58,019 nt of DNA, taken from the NCBI GenBank assembly GCA_946493085.1, contig CAMMAC010000008.1:1-58019 (forward strand), given 5' to 3'. Below, piece by piece: positions 11,501 to 21,326 of the stretch. How positions within the stretch are numbered: position 1 is the stretch's first letter; each line of letters begins with the position of its first letter. The notes beneath the pieces were generated by a model. It was not told the origin of the DNA and did not search any database. It saw only the letters and a program-made list of their open reading frames with translations. A program made the translations under genes and the position numbers. The stretch comes from an uncultured Clostridiaceae bacterium. GTDB lineage: Bacteria; Bacillota; Clostridia; TANB77; CAG-508.

Positions 11501-14500
11501 GCACCAGAAGGCTATGTCCTAGTAGGAAAAGAAGGTGTATCAAAAGAGGGAGTTTATACACCAATGCCAAAACAAAATGTAAAATTTATTCTTTCAGAAA
11601 ATACCGTACAAGAAATAGACCAAAGTACAGGGGAAGTAATGCTAGTCGTAGAACAATATAATCAAAGACAGCTAGGAAGTATAAAAATACAGGTACAAGG
11701 AGAATATTTGGAGGAAGTAAATACAATAGAAAATGGAGTAGAAGTACAATATGAAAAAAGAGGAATTCCAAATACAATCTTTGAATTATATGCAAAAAAA
11801 GACATAGAAAGTCCAGATGGGCAAGGAGAAATTTTATATCAAAAAGATGAAAAAATTGCTACCATAACGAGCGATGAAAGTGGAATATGTTATATAGATA
11901 ATTTACTATTGGGAGAATACTATATAAAGCAAACAGAAGCTGGAGAGGGATTTGTATTAAACACAGAGCAAAAAGATATTAGTCTGCCTTATGTAGGAGA
12001 CAAAGAAGCCATTAGTTATGCAGAAGTAAGCTATGAGAATGAACGTCAAAAGATACACATTGTATTAGAAAATAAAGATAGCCAAACACAAGAAAATATC
12101 CAAGGAGGAACATTTGGAATTTATACACAAGAAGAAATTAGCTATCAAACAAGCACAGGAGAGACAATAGTCATTCCAGCAGATACACTAATGTCTGTAC
12201 AAACAGTAACAGAAGAAGGAAAAATAGAATGGAGTCCTACACAAAATATAGATTTACCATTAGGGAATTATCAAATCAAACAAATAAAAGCGCCAGATGG
12301 TTACGCAAGTAGTGAAGAAGTAATTGTAGTAGAAGGAAACTATCAGGGACAGGACATAGCAACGATAGAAAGAAAAGTTACTTTTGAAAATGATATTACC
12401 AAATTAAGAATACAGTTACAGGATAGAGAAACTGAGCAAGGTTTGGCAGAAGCAACTTTAAGAATTGTGAATGAAGAAGGGCAAACCATTTATAGTTGGA
12501 CAACAGATCAAACAGGAGAAGTTTTATATAAGGGATTGATATATGGAAACAATTATACACTAGAAGTCGTTACTCCACGAGTAGGTTATGAAAAAACACT
12601 ATATTCTCAAAATCATGCAGGAGACATTTCTCATGAACAAAACGAACAAGGAAATATCGTATTCTCTATACAAGATAGCATGGAGGAACAAACCTTGATA
12701 GTAGCGAATTTAGCGAAAGTAGGAAGTATTCAAATAGAAAAACAAGGAGAAGTTCTTATAGAAGCGGAAGAAGAAGAAAATGGAAATTTACAATTCCAAT
12801 ATGAAACACAGAGCCTTCCAAATGCAAGTTTTGAGATATATGCTAACGAAGTAATAGAACACCCAGATGGCCATACGGGATTACTTTTTGCAGAAGGAAC
12901 GAAAATAGCAGAGGGAACTACTACAGAAAACGGACTAACTATTACCAATGTGAGCGATAATGTGAAACAAATTTATATAGAACAGGTACAACAATTATTA
13001 GAAAGAGGCTTACCTTTAGGTTCCTATAGAATTGTAGAAATAAAGGCACCAGAAGGCTATTATAGGAATCCAGTGGACTGTGAACAAATAGTAACATTAG
13101 AAGATATAGAGGATAGTAATTATATAGAAGAGACTAGTATTTTTGAAAATGCAAGACAAACTGTAACTGTAAAGGTACACAAATATGACGCAGAAACAAC
13201 TCAATCTTTAGAAGGAGTAACAATTGGTTTATATGCACAAAATGATATTTTAGAAAATGGGCAAGTAATCGTAACAGGAGGAACTTTAATACAAAAACAA
13301 GTAACAGACGAAGAAGGTATAGCGATTTTTGAAGGAAATATTCCATTAGGAAATTATTATGTACAAGAAATAGAGGCAGCAGATGGATATGTCCTAGCAA
13401 GTGAACAAATTCAAATACAAGCAGAAACATTAGAAGAAAATAGAAGAATGATTGAAGCTAATGTAGAATTTGCAAATCAAAAAACAAAAATACAAATTAT
13501 AAAAACAACACAAGAAGGAGAAGCCATCATTGGAGCAAACTTACAAATTGTAGATGAAAATAACAACTTAATGGATAGCTGGATTACGGATGGAACAAAT
13601 CATGAAGTAGAAGGATTAGAAACAGAAAAAACATATATCTTGCAAGAAGTAGAACCAGCCAAAGGTTTCGTAACTGCAGAAGATATATCTTTCCACTTAG
13701 ATAAAGAAGGAAAAGTGCAAGAAACTAATTATTTATATGCAGAAAATGTGATTCAAATGAAAGATGATTACACGAGGATAGAAATATCCGTAATAGATCA
13801 AAAAACTAAAGAGCAAATACCTGGAATTACAATACAGATTAGAGATAAAGAAACAGGAGAAATAGTAATAGAATACGAAACAACAGAAGAACCACAAGTG
13901 ATTATAGGTTTGCCGATTGGAGAATATGACATTATACAAATACAGCTGCCAGAAGACAAAGGATATATTACAACCAATACTACTTTAGAAGTGGAAGATA
14001 CTCCAGAAATACAAGAAAAAGTGATAGAGCAAAATATTACAAAAGTAAAATTAGAAGTAATAGACGAAGAGTTAGAAGAAAAAGTAGACAAAGTGGAAAT
14101 CTATCTAATAGATAAAGATACAAAAGATGTGATAGCTACAACAGAAGAAATAGAAGGAAAATTAAAAATAGAAGAAAGAGAAGATGGATACTATGTAGAA
14201 GAAGTTCCAATAGGAGAGTATATTCTGTATCAAAAAGTGCCAGAGGGTTATTTAGAAATAGAACTAACAGAGTTTACAGTAGAAGATATTGCAGAAGAAC
14301 AAGTACATACCTCTTATACAAGAAAATTAGTATTAGATATGCAAGTGGAAAAAGAAATTGTAAACATTATTGTAAATGGGGTAAAAGATGCAGTAGGACA
14401 AGACAATCAAACGCCCAAAATAGAGATAGTGGCATCTAAATTGCAAACAGAACAAATAGAGATAGAATATAAAATTCGTATTACAAATACAGGAGAAATA

Positions 14501-14923
14501 GCAGGAACAATAGGGAAAATTCTAGAAGATATACCAGAAAAATTCGTCTATGAAAGTGGTAAAAACACAGTAAATTGGGAGCAAGAAGGAGAAAATCTAA
14601 TTTGCAAGGATTACGAAAATACAGAAATCGGCGTAGGAGAAAGTATTGAAATACCAATTACGTTAAAATGGGTAAATTCGGCAGAAAACTTAGGTAAAAA
14701 AGTAAATACGGTTCGATTAGAAAATGTTACGAATGCTTTGGGATATACAGATGAAACAGAAGAAAATAATGCTGCCAGTGTAACAACAGTGATGAGTGTA
14801 AAAACAGGAAATGAAGCATTTTATCAAAATTTAAAAATGATAAGTATCCTTGTTTCAGTAATAGGTATATTAGCAATTTGCATTATTATAGAAATTAAAT
14901 ATTTGAGAAGAAAAACCAAGTAG
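8555..14923 (+). CDS. Giant cell-surface protein with InlB B-type (Listeria-Bacteroides) repeats and many SpaA/Cna-B-like domains, C-terminal TM anchor
   Basis: Signal peptide; YTRTGYVFTGWNTRADGTGTSYTNG...TLYAQW repeats; repeated GAxFGIYAxxDI...LPLGxYxIxExxAPEGY modules; tail SVKTGNEAFYQNLKMISILVSVIGILAICIIIEIKYLRRKTK. Confidence 0.88.
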   Translation: MTKFTNGIKKVMATLLLFVILSTTTGITNIVHAADYLILKGTVITGANYNQPLDSFYQESVAIGTTKTTGVTQTWSVGTGMHEFSYDRRTLNPVIPISKWVAIQFENENNSQGTCVHGWIDEWRVGDNYFTWGTSICGRRTIPAWSAYCADCGQSVVGETYIYLNSNYVANITSIDCSEDSAIASGCIFCGSEEQATTVPSHTCKGASYNRYYVSYNGNGATGGSTGTTTHMYENATTYDGVEISRSTSLARNGYTRTGYVFTGWNTRADGTGTSYTNGQEIKNLTATDGDTITLYAQWVKDNFNLTVNPNSGTWNGSTQTQTFNIAYQGTKVIPVPTKIGYEFTGWTLVGNGSTMTSLTGEATFTMGAGDATLTANWKPIQYQVTYDGNGATSGSTATSTHTYDEDKNLTTNGYERSYRVTYNYNGSGQESTQETATANFNGWATSSSGAVSFQNNQVVRNLRTTSGTYNLYANWTLGSVTLPSATRTGYNALGWSENQSATTATYDIGQRYTPAADTTLYMVWEPYTLKVNLEVQDEETKEQIANSAVWEIQEWNNQTQTYERKAILERKLDGTYETADYLTYSDQNEGKFRLVEQTAPDGYYGDWVDETQTNKNTYDINILMIIQNQNYEGQSVQDKGTISMVKENQRQKAQIEVTLVDKETKGEAQADATLEGAIFGIYAKEDIVHGDGVTGILYHAGDLVQRQTIQNQKLTFQNLELGSYEIKEISSSEGYVLNEEAYPIVTAYQGEEKQVVTYEQTVEQQVKKQAFQLLKVGGLENDAEYHPLEGAGFKIYLISSLRGVREGEITADQNGNYNIEDFKNYDFSQDTTALDYTNSEEGTPIEEIFSGEDGVVVSTELAYGKYVVVETTIPENHLKVDPFFVNVTEDNRTPQDLGSILDEDFTAKLRIVKKDNTSKQTVLKANAKYRILNVNTKEYVTQEVDGVILGTEENPFVTDETGSITTPLTIRYGEYELQEIAAPEGYVLVGKEGVSKEGVYTPMPKQNVKFILSENTVQEIDQSTGEVMLVVEQYNQRQLGSIKIQVQGEYLEEVNTIENGVEVQYEKRGIPNTIFELYAKKDIESPDGQGEILYQKDEKIATITSDESGICYIDNLLLGEYYIKQTEAGEGFVLNTEQKDISLPYVGDKEAISYAEVSYENERQKIHIVLENKDSQTQENIQGGTFGIYTQEEISYQTSTGETIVIPADTLMSVQTVTEEGKIEWSPTQNIDLPLGNYQIKQIKAPDGYASSEEVIVVEGNYQGQDIATIERKVTFENDITKLRIQLQDRETEQGLAEATLRIVNEEGQTIYSWTTDQTGEVLYKGLIYGNNYTLEVVTPRVGYEKTLYSQNHAGDISHEQNEQGNIVFSIQDSMEEQTLIVANLAKVGSIQIEKQGEVLIEAEEEENGNLQFQYETQSLPNASFEIYANEVIEHPDGHTGLLFAEGTKIAEGTTTENGLTITNVSDNVKQIYIEQVQQLLERGLPLGSYRIVEIKAPEGYYRNPVDCEQIVTLEDIEDSNYIEETSIFENARQTVTVKVHKYDAETTQSLEGVTIGLYAQNDILENGQVIVTGGTLIQKQVTDEEGIAIFEGNIPLGNYYVQEIEAADGYVLASEQIQIQAETLEENRRMIEANVEFANQKTKIQIIKTTQEGEAIIGANLQIVDENNNLMDSWITDGTNHEVEGLETEKTYILQEVEPAKGFVTAEDISFHLDKEGKVQETNYLYAENVIQMKDDYTRIEISVIDQKTKEQIPGITIQIRDKETGEIVIEYETTEEPQVIIGLPIGEYDIIQIQLPEDKGYITTNTTLEVEDTPEIQEKVIEQNITKVKLEVIDEELEEKVDKVEIYLIDKDTKDVIATTEEIEGKLKIEEREDGYYVEEVPIGEYILYQKVPEGYLEIELTEFTVEDIAEEQVHTSYTRKLVLDMQVEKEIVNIIVNGVKDAVGQDNQTPKIEIVASKLQTEQIEIEYKIRITNTGEIAGTIGKILEDIPEKFVYESGKNTVNWEQEGENLICKDYENTEIGVGESIEIPITLKWVNSAENLGKKVNTVRLENVTNALGYTDETEENNAASVTTVMSVKTGNEAFYQNLKMISILVSVIGILAICIIIEIKYLRRKTK

Positions 14924-14940
14924 CAGTTAAAGAAGAAAAA

Positions 14941-14977
14941 AAGAAAATCCAAGATAAAAGGATTTTCTTTTTTTTCG
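14941..14977 (+). terminator. Rho-independent terminator
   Basis: aagaaaatcc...ggattttctttttttt. Confidence 0.8.
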
Positions 14978-15036
14978 TATAAAACAAAAAAAAACGACCA
15001 TAATAAAAATAAAATGAAAAGAAAGGAAGGATAAAA

Positions 15037-15225
15037 ATGGCAAATTTAACACAAGTAGAGTTACAAAATTTAAGACATCTTATAGGAGCACATGAGACAT
15101 CTTATCAAAAATTAAATACTTATGCATCACAAGCAGTAGATCCACAAATTAAGCAAATGTTCACAAAATCAGCACAAGATGCATTAAATGCAAAACAAAA
15201 ATTAATGACATTTTTAAATAATTAA
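15037..15225 (+). CDS. Small CotF-like/spore-coat-like protein
   Basis: 62 aa helical; resembles CotF-type small proteins and is paired with the next ORF; RBS gaaaggaagg. Confidence 0.55.
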   Translation: MANLTQVELQNLRHLIGAHETSYQKLNTYASQAVDPQIKQMFTKSAQDALNAKQKLMTFLNN

Positions 15226-15294
15226 AAAGAAATGAAAAAGAGCTTTCGTGCGCGAAAATAGTAACGAGGGCAAAGAAAGGAATGAACAATAATT

Positions 15295-15540
15295 ATGGAT
15301 GAAAAGACAATGGTGAATGATATTTTAGAAAGCGTAAAAGCAAGTTTAACTACTTATCAAGGAGTTATTTCAGAAGCAGAAAATATGCAGTTAAGACAAA
15401 CCATACAGCAAATGAGAAACGGAGACGAAAGTTTTCAATATGAATTATTTAAAGTAGCACAAAATAAAGGTTATTATAAACCAGCTGCCCCTGCAACTGT
15501 TACAGAAATACAAACTGTAAAAAATGAATTACAACAATAA
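15295..15540 (+). CDS. CotF-family spore coat-like protein
   Basis: MVNDILESVKASLTTYQGVISEAENMQLRQTIQQMRNGDESFQYELFKVAQNKGYYKPA. Confidence 0.65.
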   Translation: MDEKTMVNDILESVKASLTTYQGVISEAENMQLRQTIQQMRNGDESFQYELFKVAQNKGYYKPAAPATVTEIQTVKNELQQ

Positions 15541-15553
15541 TTTCTATAAAGTA

Positions 15554-15598
15554 AAAAAGAAATAGTAGATATTTATATGTTATCTGCTATTTCTTTTG
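15554..15598 (+). terminator. Rho-independent terminator
   Basis: aaagaaatagtagata...tatctgctatttctttt. Confidence 0.7.
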
Positions 15599-15792
15599 TT
15601 ATCATACATATTCGAGGAAAAGTTAGCATTTTTTTGAAAAACGGAGAAAAACGGAGAAAAAGTTAGTAAAGAGAAGTGAGGTAAAAGAAAATAAAAGAAA
15701 TCAGAAAATTTAAAACAAAATAAGTCTTGTAAAAAAAATAAAATTCATATACAATAAACAAAACAATCGGAAGGTAAGGAGTTTTAAATAGT

Positions 15793-16800
15793 ATGAAAAA
15801 AACTTTAGCCCATTTTAGAACATGGTTTAAATTCTTAATATTAGCTACATTGGCAGCTTTTTTTATTGTAGGAGCCATTTCTTTCTTTTATAAACCAGTT
15901 TATAGTGTCACTCTAGGAGATGAAATAATTGGCTATAGTGAGAATAAAAGTGCTTTGCAAGAAAGAATTAACCAGTACATAGAAAAGGGAAATGGAGAAA
16001 ATGTGGCATTTGTAGAGATAGGAGAATTACCAGAATACAAATTATGTTTTTCTAAAAAGGACATCGTCACAAATGATGAAGAAATATTTAACAAAGTCAT
16101 AGAACAAGGAACTACCTATTACAAATATTATGCTATTACAGTAGATGGCGAAGAAAAATATTATGTAGCATCCTTTGAAGAGGCAGAACAAGTCATTAAC
16201 GATTTAAAAGAAAAAAATAGTAGTAATAAAGATAGACTAGGTATGCTAGAAAAATACGAAATGGAATTAAAAGACTTTACTACTGTAGAAACATGTGTAG
16301 CATCTTTATACGAAAAACCAGTAGTAAAAACAAGAACAACTACTACGAGAAAATCAAGTGGAAGTTCTTCCGCAGGAATTTATGCAACAGGTTCTAATAC
16401 AACAACAGCAAAAGTAAATATAGGAATTAGTTTCATAAGACCAACCTCTGGGGTATTAACTTCTCGTTATGGTGCACGTTGGGGTAGAGGTCATGCAGGA
16501 ATAGATATAGGTGCAGCAAAAGGAACACCGATTAAAGCAGCAGCTAGTGGAACAGTAACGTATTCACAATATGGTTATAATGGAGGATATGGAAATTATC
16601 TTATTATATCTCATGGAAATGGAGTGCAAACCGTTTATGGACATTGCAACACATTAATCGCAACAACAGGACAAAAAGTATCACAAGGTCAAACAATTGC
16701 TACAGTAGGAAATACAGGAAATTCTACAGGAAACCACTTGCATTTTGAAGTAAGGGTAAATGGAGTAACACAAAACCCATTAAACTATGTTTCTTACTAG
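15793..16800 (+). CDS. M23 family metallopeptidase (LytM-type), membrane anchored
   Basis: RPTSGVLTSRYGARWGRGHAGIDIGA...GNYLIISHGNGVQTVYGHCN...GNTGNSTGNHLHFEVR. Confidence 0.93.
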   Translation: MKKTLAHFRTWFKFLILATLAAFFIVGAISFFYKPVYSVTLGDEIIGYSENKSALQERINQYIEKGNGENVAFVEIGELPEYKLCFSKKDIVTNDEEIFNKVIEQGTTYYKYYAITVDGEEKYYVASFEEAEQVINDLKEKNSSNKDRLGMLEKYEMELKDFTTVETCVASLYEKPVVKTRTTTTRKSSGSSSAGIYATGSNTTTAKVNIGISFIRPTSGVLTSRYGARWGRGHAGIDIGAAKGTPIKAAASGTVTYSQYGYNGGYGNYLIISHGNGVQTVYGHCNTLIATTGQKVSQGQTIATVGNTGNSTGNHLHFEVRVNGVTQNPLNYVSY

Positions 16801-16802
16801 AG

Positions 16803-16935
16803 GATACTGCCTCAAAAAATATAACAAAAATATGGAATGGAAAGTAATTTGAATATAGAAAGACTTAAAAAAATTTGTTAGCGCCCTCACGTCATCGCGT
16901 GAGATTCCCTAACAAATTTTTTTTAAGACAGTATC
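16803..16935. repeat. MITE-like element with ~17-bp terminal inverted repeats and nested hairpins; may also act as a bidirectional terminator
   Basis: gatactgcctcaaaaaa (16803-16819) inverted at 16919-16935 (ttttttaagacagtatc); inner stem aaatttgttag...ctaacaaattt and inner hairpin ctcacg...cgtgag. Confidence 0.55.
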
Positions 16936-16942
16936 ACTTCGT

Positions 16943-17563
16943 TTAAGCACCTTTTATGTATTTTTTAATCCCAGATTGTTTCAAAAGAATTTCTCCACAT
17001 TCCGTTAGTTTAGAAAGAAACAAAGGAGAACAAGAAACATGGCTAGCAAATTCCGTAATAGCAGTAAAGAAAATCTTTAAAGAATCATTTTCTAAATGAA
17101 TATCATCTAAAACAAAATAAAAAGCATTTTTATATTCATAAACTACCATAGACTTAGCAAATTTATCTAAAGGTAATTTTAGATTTTTAGCATATTCCAT
17201 AAAAGAGAAAAAATCCTCTAAATTGTAAAAACAGTAAACTACTAAGGAATTATCGAAAGTAGGACTTTTTCTTTTAATTTTTACTTTCTTTTTAAGCGGA
17301 CTTTTTTCTGCCACTTCTGGCAAACTTCTAGTAACTGTTACAATAAAGTCACCCTCAGACATAGCAAGTGCCTCAATGCGAATACGGTAATCTTTTGTAA
17401 CAAAACCGATTTGCTTTTCTGCTTCATCTAACATGTCAAAAAATAAATCTTGAGAATCTAAAGAACTGGACATGAAAGAATGAAAATCAATATGTTTTGC
17501 TTCTAAATCCTGATGACTTAGGGTAATTCTAATTTTATTTTCATTAATTTTTTCAAAACGCAT
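16943..17563 (-). CDS. mecA: Adaptor protein MecA
   Basis: MRFEKINENKIRITLSHQDLEAKHID...LFFDMLDEAEKQIGF N-terminal domain and C-terminal MecA fold-like region. Confidence 0.88.
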   Translation of the reverse strand: MRFEKINENKIRITLSHQDLEAKHIDFHSFMSSSLDSQDLFFDMLDEAEKQIGFVTKDYRIRIEALAMSEGDFIVTVTRSLPEVAEKSPLKKKVKIKRKSPTFDNSLVVYCFYNLEDFFSFMEYAKNLKLPLDKFAKSMVVYEYKNAFYFVLDDIHLENDSLKIFFTAITEFASHVSCSPLFLSKLTECGEILLKQSGIKKYIKGA

Positions 17564-17832
17564 GGGAAAACCTCCTTATGTGGTTTGCTAAATTTATTAT
17601 ATCATGCCTGCTTCTAAAAAGAAACAAACAAAAAATGGTAAGCTTTCTATAATATATTCCTTTTGCAAAGAAAAGGTACTATTCAATATAACACAGGTAT
17701 AGAAAAAAAGAAAGGGAAATTGAAAAAATTTACAAAAAAAGCACAGAATTGTTGCAAATATACCTTGAAAAAAATTGGAAATGCATATATAATGATAGCG
17801 AATAAAAAAACAAAAGAAAGAGGGAAACAAAC

Positions 17833-18090
17833 ATGGCAACAAGAGAAAAAAATATATGGATTTTAATGGTATTTATATTATCAGGTTTAGTAATAGGGGG
17901 ACTAATAGGAGAATTTACAAAAGATGTAGATTTTTTATGGTGGCTATCTTATGGACAAAGCTTTGGATTATCTGCACCCATAGAATTAGATCTAAATATT
18001 GTACAAATCTCTTTTGGACTAATGTTTAAAATAAATGTAGCCAGCATTTTAGGCATGATTATTGCCGTGTTCATTTATAAAAAAATATAG
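17833..18090 (+). CDS. DUF4321-like small membrane protein
   Basis: Two TMs; position just upstream of radC-mreBCD as in many clostridia. Confidence 0.6.
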   Translation: MATREKNIWILMVFILSGLVIGGLIGEFTKDVDFLWWLSYGQSFGLSAPIELDLNIVQISFGLMFKINVASILGMIIAVFIYKKI

Positions 18091-18134
18091 AATTTATAAA
18101 TAAAGAAGAAAAAAGGGCTTAGGAAAGGAAAAAA

Positions 18135-18842
18135 ATGAAATTAAATGAAATTCCAAGCTCAGAAAGACCATACGAAAAATTGCAAATGTATGGTGAACAA
18201 ACGCTATCTAATGCAGAATTGTTAGCAATTGTTATAAAAACAGGAAAAAAAGGACAAACTGCTATAGAGGTAGCACAAAATATATTAGCATTGCAAAATA
18301 CAAAACAGCAAGAAAACTTGAGGTTTTTGCAAAACATATCGATAGAAGAACTAAAGAAAATAAAAGGAATTGGAACAGTAAAAGCTATTCAACTAAAAGC
18401 AATAGGAGAAATATGTAAGAGAATGGCAAGGCCAATTCATTTTTTGAATGTGGAAATTACTTCTTCAGAAGATGTAGCAAACTTAATAGGAGAAGAACTA
18501 CGTTATGAAAAAAGAGAAATTGCGAAAGTTCTTATTTTAAATGCGAAAAATAGATTGCAGAAAATATTAGAAATAGGAACAGGTCATATCTATTTTTGCG
18601 AAATAGAAGCAAAAGAAATCTTTATAGAGGCATTAAAAATGGAAATGCCAAAAGTGATTTTAGTGCATAATCATCCTAGCGGAGATCCTATGCCCAGCAA
18701 AGCAGATATAGAATTAACCAAAAAAGCCAAACAAATAGGAGAACTATTAAATATTCAATTCATTGATCATATTGTTATTGGAGATGGAAGTTATAGAAGT
18801 ATATTTCTAGAATTGCAAAAACAAACAAGAAGAGGTTTATAG
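18135..18842 (+). CDS. radC: DNA repair protein RadC (JAB/MPN)
   Basis: SERPYEKLQMYGEQTLSNAELLAIVIKTG..., HNHPSGDPMPSKAD. Confidence 0.95.
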   Translation: MKLNEIPSSERPYEKLQMYGEQTLSNAELLAIVIKTGKKGQTAIEVAQNILALQNTKQQENLRFLQNISIEELKKIKGIGTVKAIQLKAIGEICKRMARPIHFLNVEITSSEDVANLIGEELRYEKREIAKVLILNAKNRLQKILEIGTGHIYFCEIEAKEIFIEALKMEMPKVILVHNHPSGDPMPSKADIELTKKAKQIGELLNIQFIDHIVIGDGSYRSIFLELQKQTRRGL

Positions 18843-18853
18843 ATTTAACCTAA

Positions 18854-19925
<1,072 letters not shown>

Positions 19926-19945
19926 TAAGAGAAAGAAGGAGAAAT

Positions 19946-20758
19946 ATGTATCAAAACAAAAAGAGAGGAATCATAGGAATTGTGATTACCATAATTTTAT
20001 TAATCATAATCGTTATTTTATCGAATATACAAACCAATGACCTTTCTTTTGTGGAGAGTGCACTGGGCAAACTAGTAATGCCAATCCAAAATGGAATGAC
20101 CTACTTGAAAAATGCATTAGCCGGCAATGAAAGTTTTTTTACAGATATCAATAGTCTGCAAGAAGAAAATAATACCTTAAAAGAAAAAAATAGTGAATTG
20201 GAGCAATCTCTAAGAGAATTAGAAATTATAAAAGCAGAAAATGAAACCTTAAAAGAGTATGTCAATTTAAAAGATAAATATACAGAATATACAACCGTAC
20301 CAGCTTATGTGATTAACAAAAACATTAGTAATTATAGTGATGAAATTGTGATTAATGTAGGTAGTAAAGACGGAGTAGATGTTAATATGCCTGTTATTGC
20401 AGACCAAGGTTTAGTGGGACATATTATCTCTGTAACGGAAGATACAGCCAAAGTGCAAACCATTGTAGATACAGCAAGTACTTTAAGTTGTACCGTTTCT
20501 ACTTCTCGAGATATATTAATTGCAAGAGGAACACTAGAGGCAGAATCTACTTTAAAAACAACTTATATTCCTACAGAGGCAACTGTACTACAAGGCGATA
20601 ATGTAGAAACATCCGGATTAGGTGGAATTTATCCAAAAGGAATTTTAATAGGAACCATTGAAAGTGTAACAAATACTAAAAATATTACAGATAGATACGC
20701 TACCATCAAAACAGCAGTAGATTTTTCAAAATTAGAGACCGTATTAGTTATACAATAA
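19946..20758 (+). CDS. mreC: Rod shape-determining protein MreC
   Basis: TM plus coiled coil plus beta domain, follows mreB. Confidence 0.92.
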   Translation: MYQNKKRGIIGIVITIILLIIIVILSNIQTNDLSFVESALGKLVMPIQNGMTYLKNALAGNESFFTDINSLQEENNTLKEKNSELEQSLRELEIIKAENETLKEYVNLKDKYTEYTTVPAYVINKNISNYSDEIVINVGSKDGVDVNMPVIADQGLVGHIISVTEDTAKVQTIVDTASTLSCTVSTSRDILIARGTLEAESTLKTTYIPTEATVLQGDNVETSGLGGIYPKGILIGTIESVTNTKNITDRYATIKTAVDFSKLETVLVIQ

Positions 20759-20774
20759 GGGAGGATGAAACTAA

Positions 20775-21308
20775 ATGAAAAAAGCACTTAGTATTCTCGT
20801 CATTTTAATAGCCTTTCTCTTTCTGTATTTTCTGCAATCTAATTTTTTTAGTTGGTTTACAATCAGTGAAATAAGTCCTAATTTATTCATTATACTTACT
20901 TTATTAATAGGGCTTTTTGCAGGGAAAAAATTAGGCAGTTGTATGGGTTTATTCTTTGGATTATATTTAGATATTGTTATTGGAAAAAACTTAGGACTTT
21001 CTACAGTTATGCTAACACTTGTTGGATTTTTAGGAGGGTGTTTTGATAAAACCTTTTCCAAAGAAAGTAGATTAACCATTATGCTAATGGTAATTGGAAG
21101 TACATGCATTTATGAAATAGGTTATTACATTTTAGAAATCATAGAGCAATCTATTTATATAGAAATACTTCCTTTTATTAGAATTCTAGCGATAGAAGTC
21201 ATATATAATTCTATTTTAACAGTAATTCTATACCCATGTATACAAAAATTAGGGTATTTGCTAGAAGATATCTGGAAAGGACAAAAAATATTAACAAGAT
21301 ATTTTTAG
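20775..21308 (+). CDS. mreD: Rod shape-determining protein MreD
   Basis: Multi-TM protein following mreC. Confidence 0.88.
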   Translation: MKKALSILVILIAFLFLYFLQSNFFSWFTISEISPNLFIILTLLIGLFAGKKLGSCMGLFFGLYLDIVIGKNLGLSTVMLTLVGFLGGCFDKTFSKESRLTIMLMVIGSTCIYEIGYYILEIIEQSIYIEILPFIRILAIEVIYNSILTVILYPCIQKLGYLLEDIWKGQKILTRYF

Positions 21309-21326
21309 AAGAAAGGAGAAAACTGC

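Noticed and set aside
15640-15665. Tandem aaaaacggag repeats
   Set aside because: Only two copies in a purine-rich intergenic region; not a meaningful repeat array.
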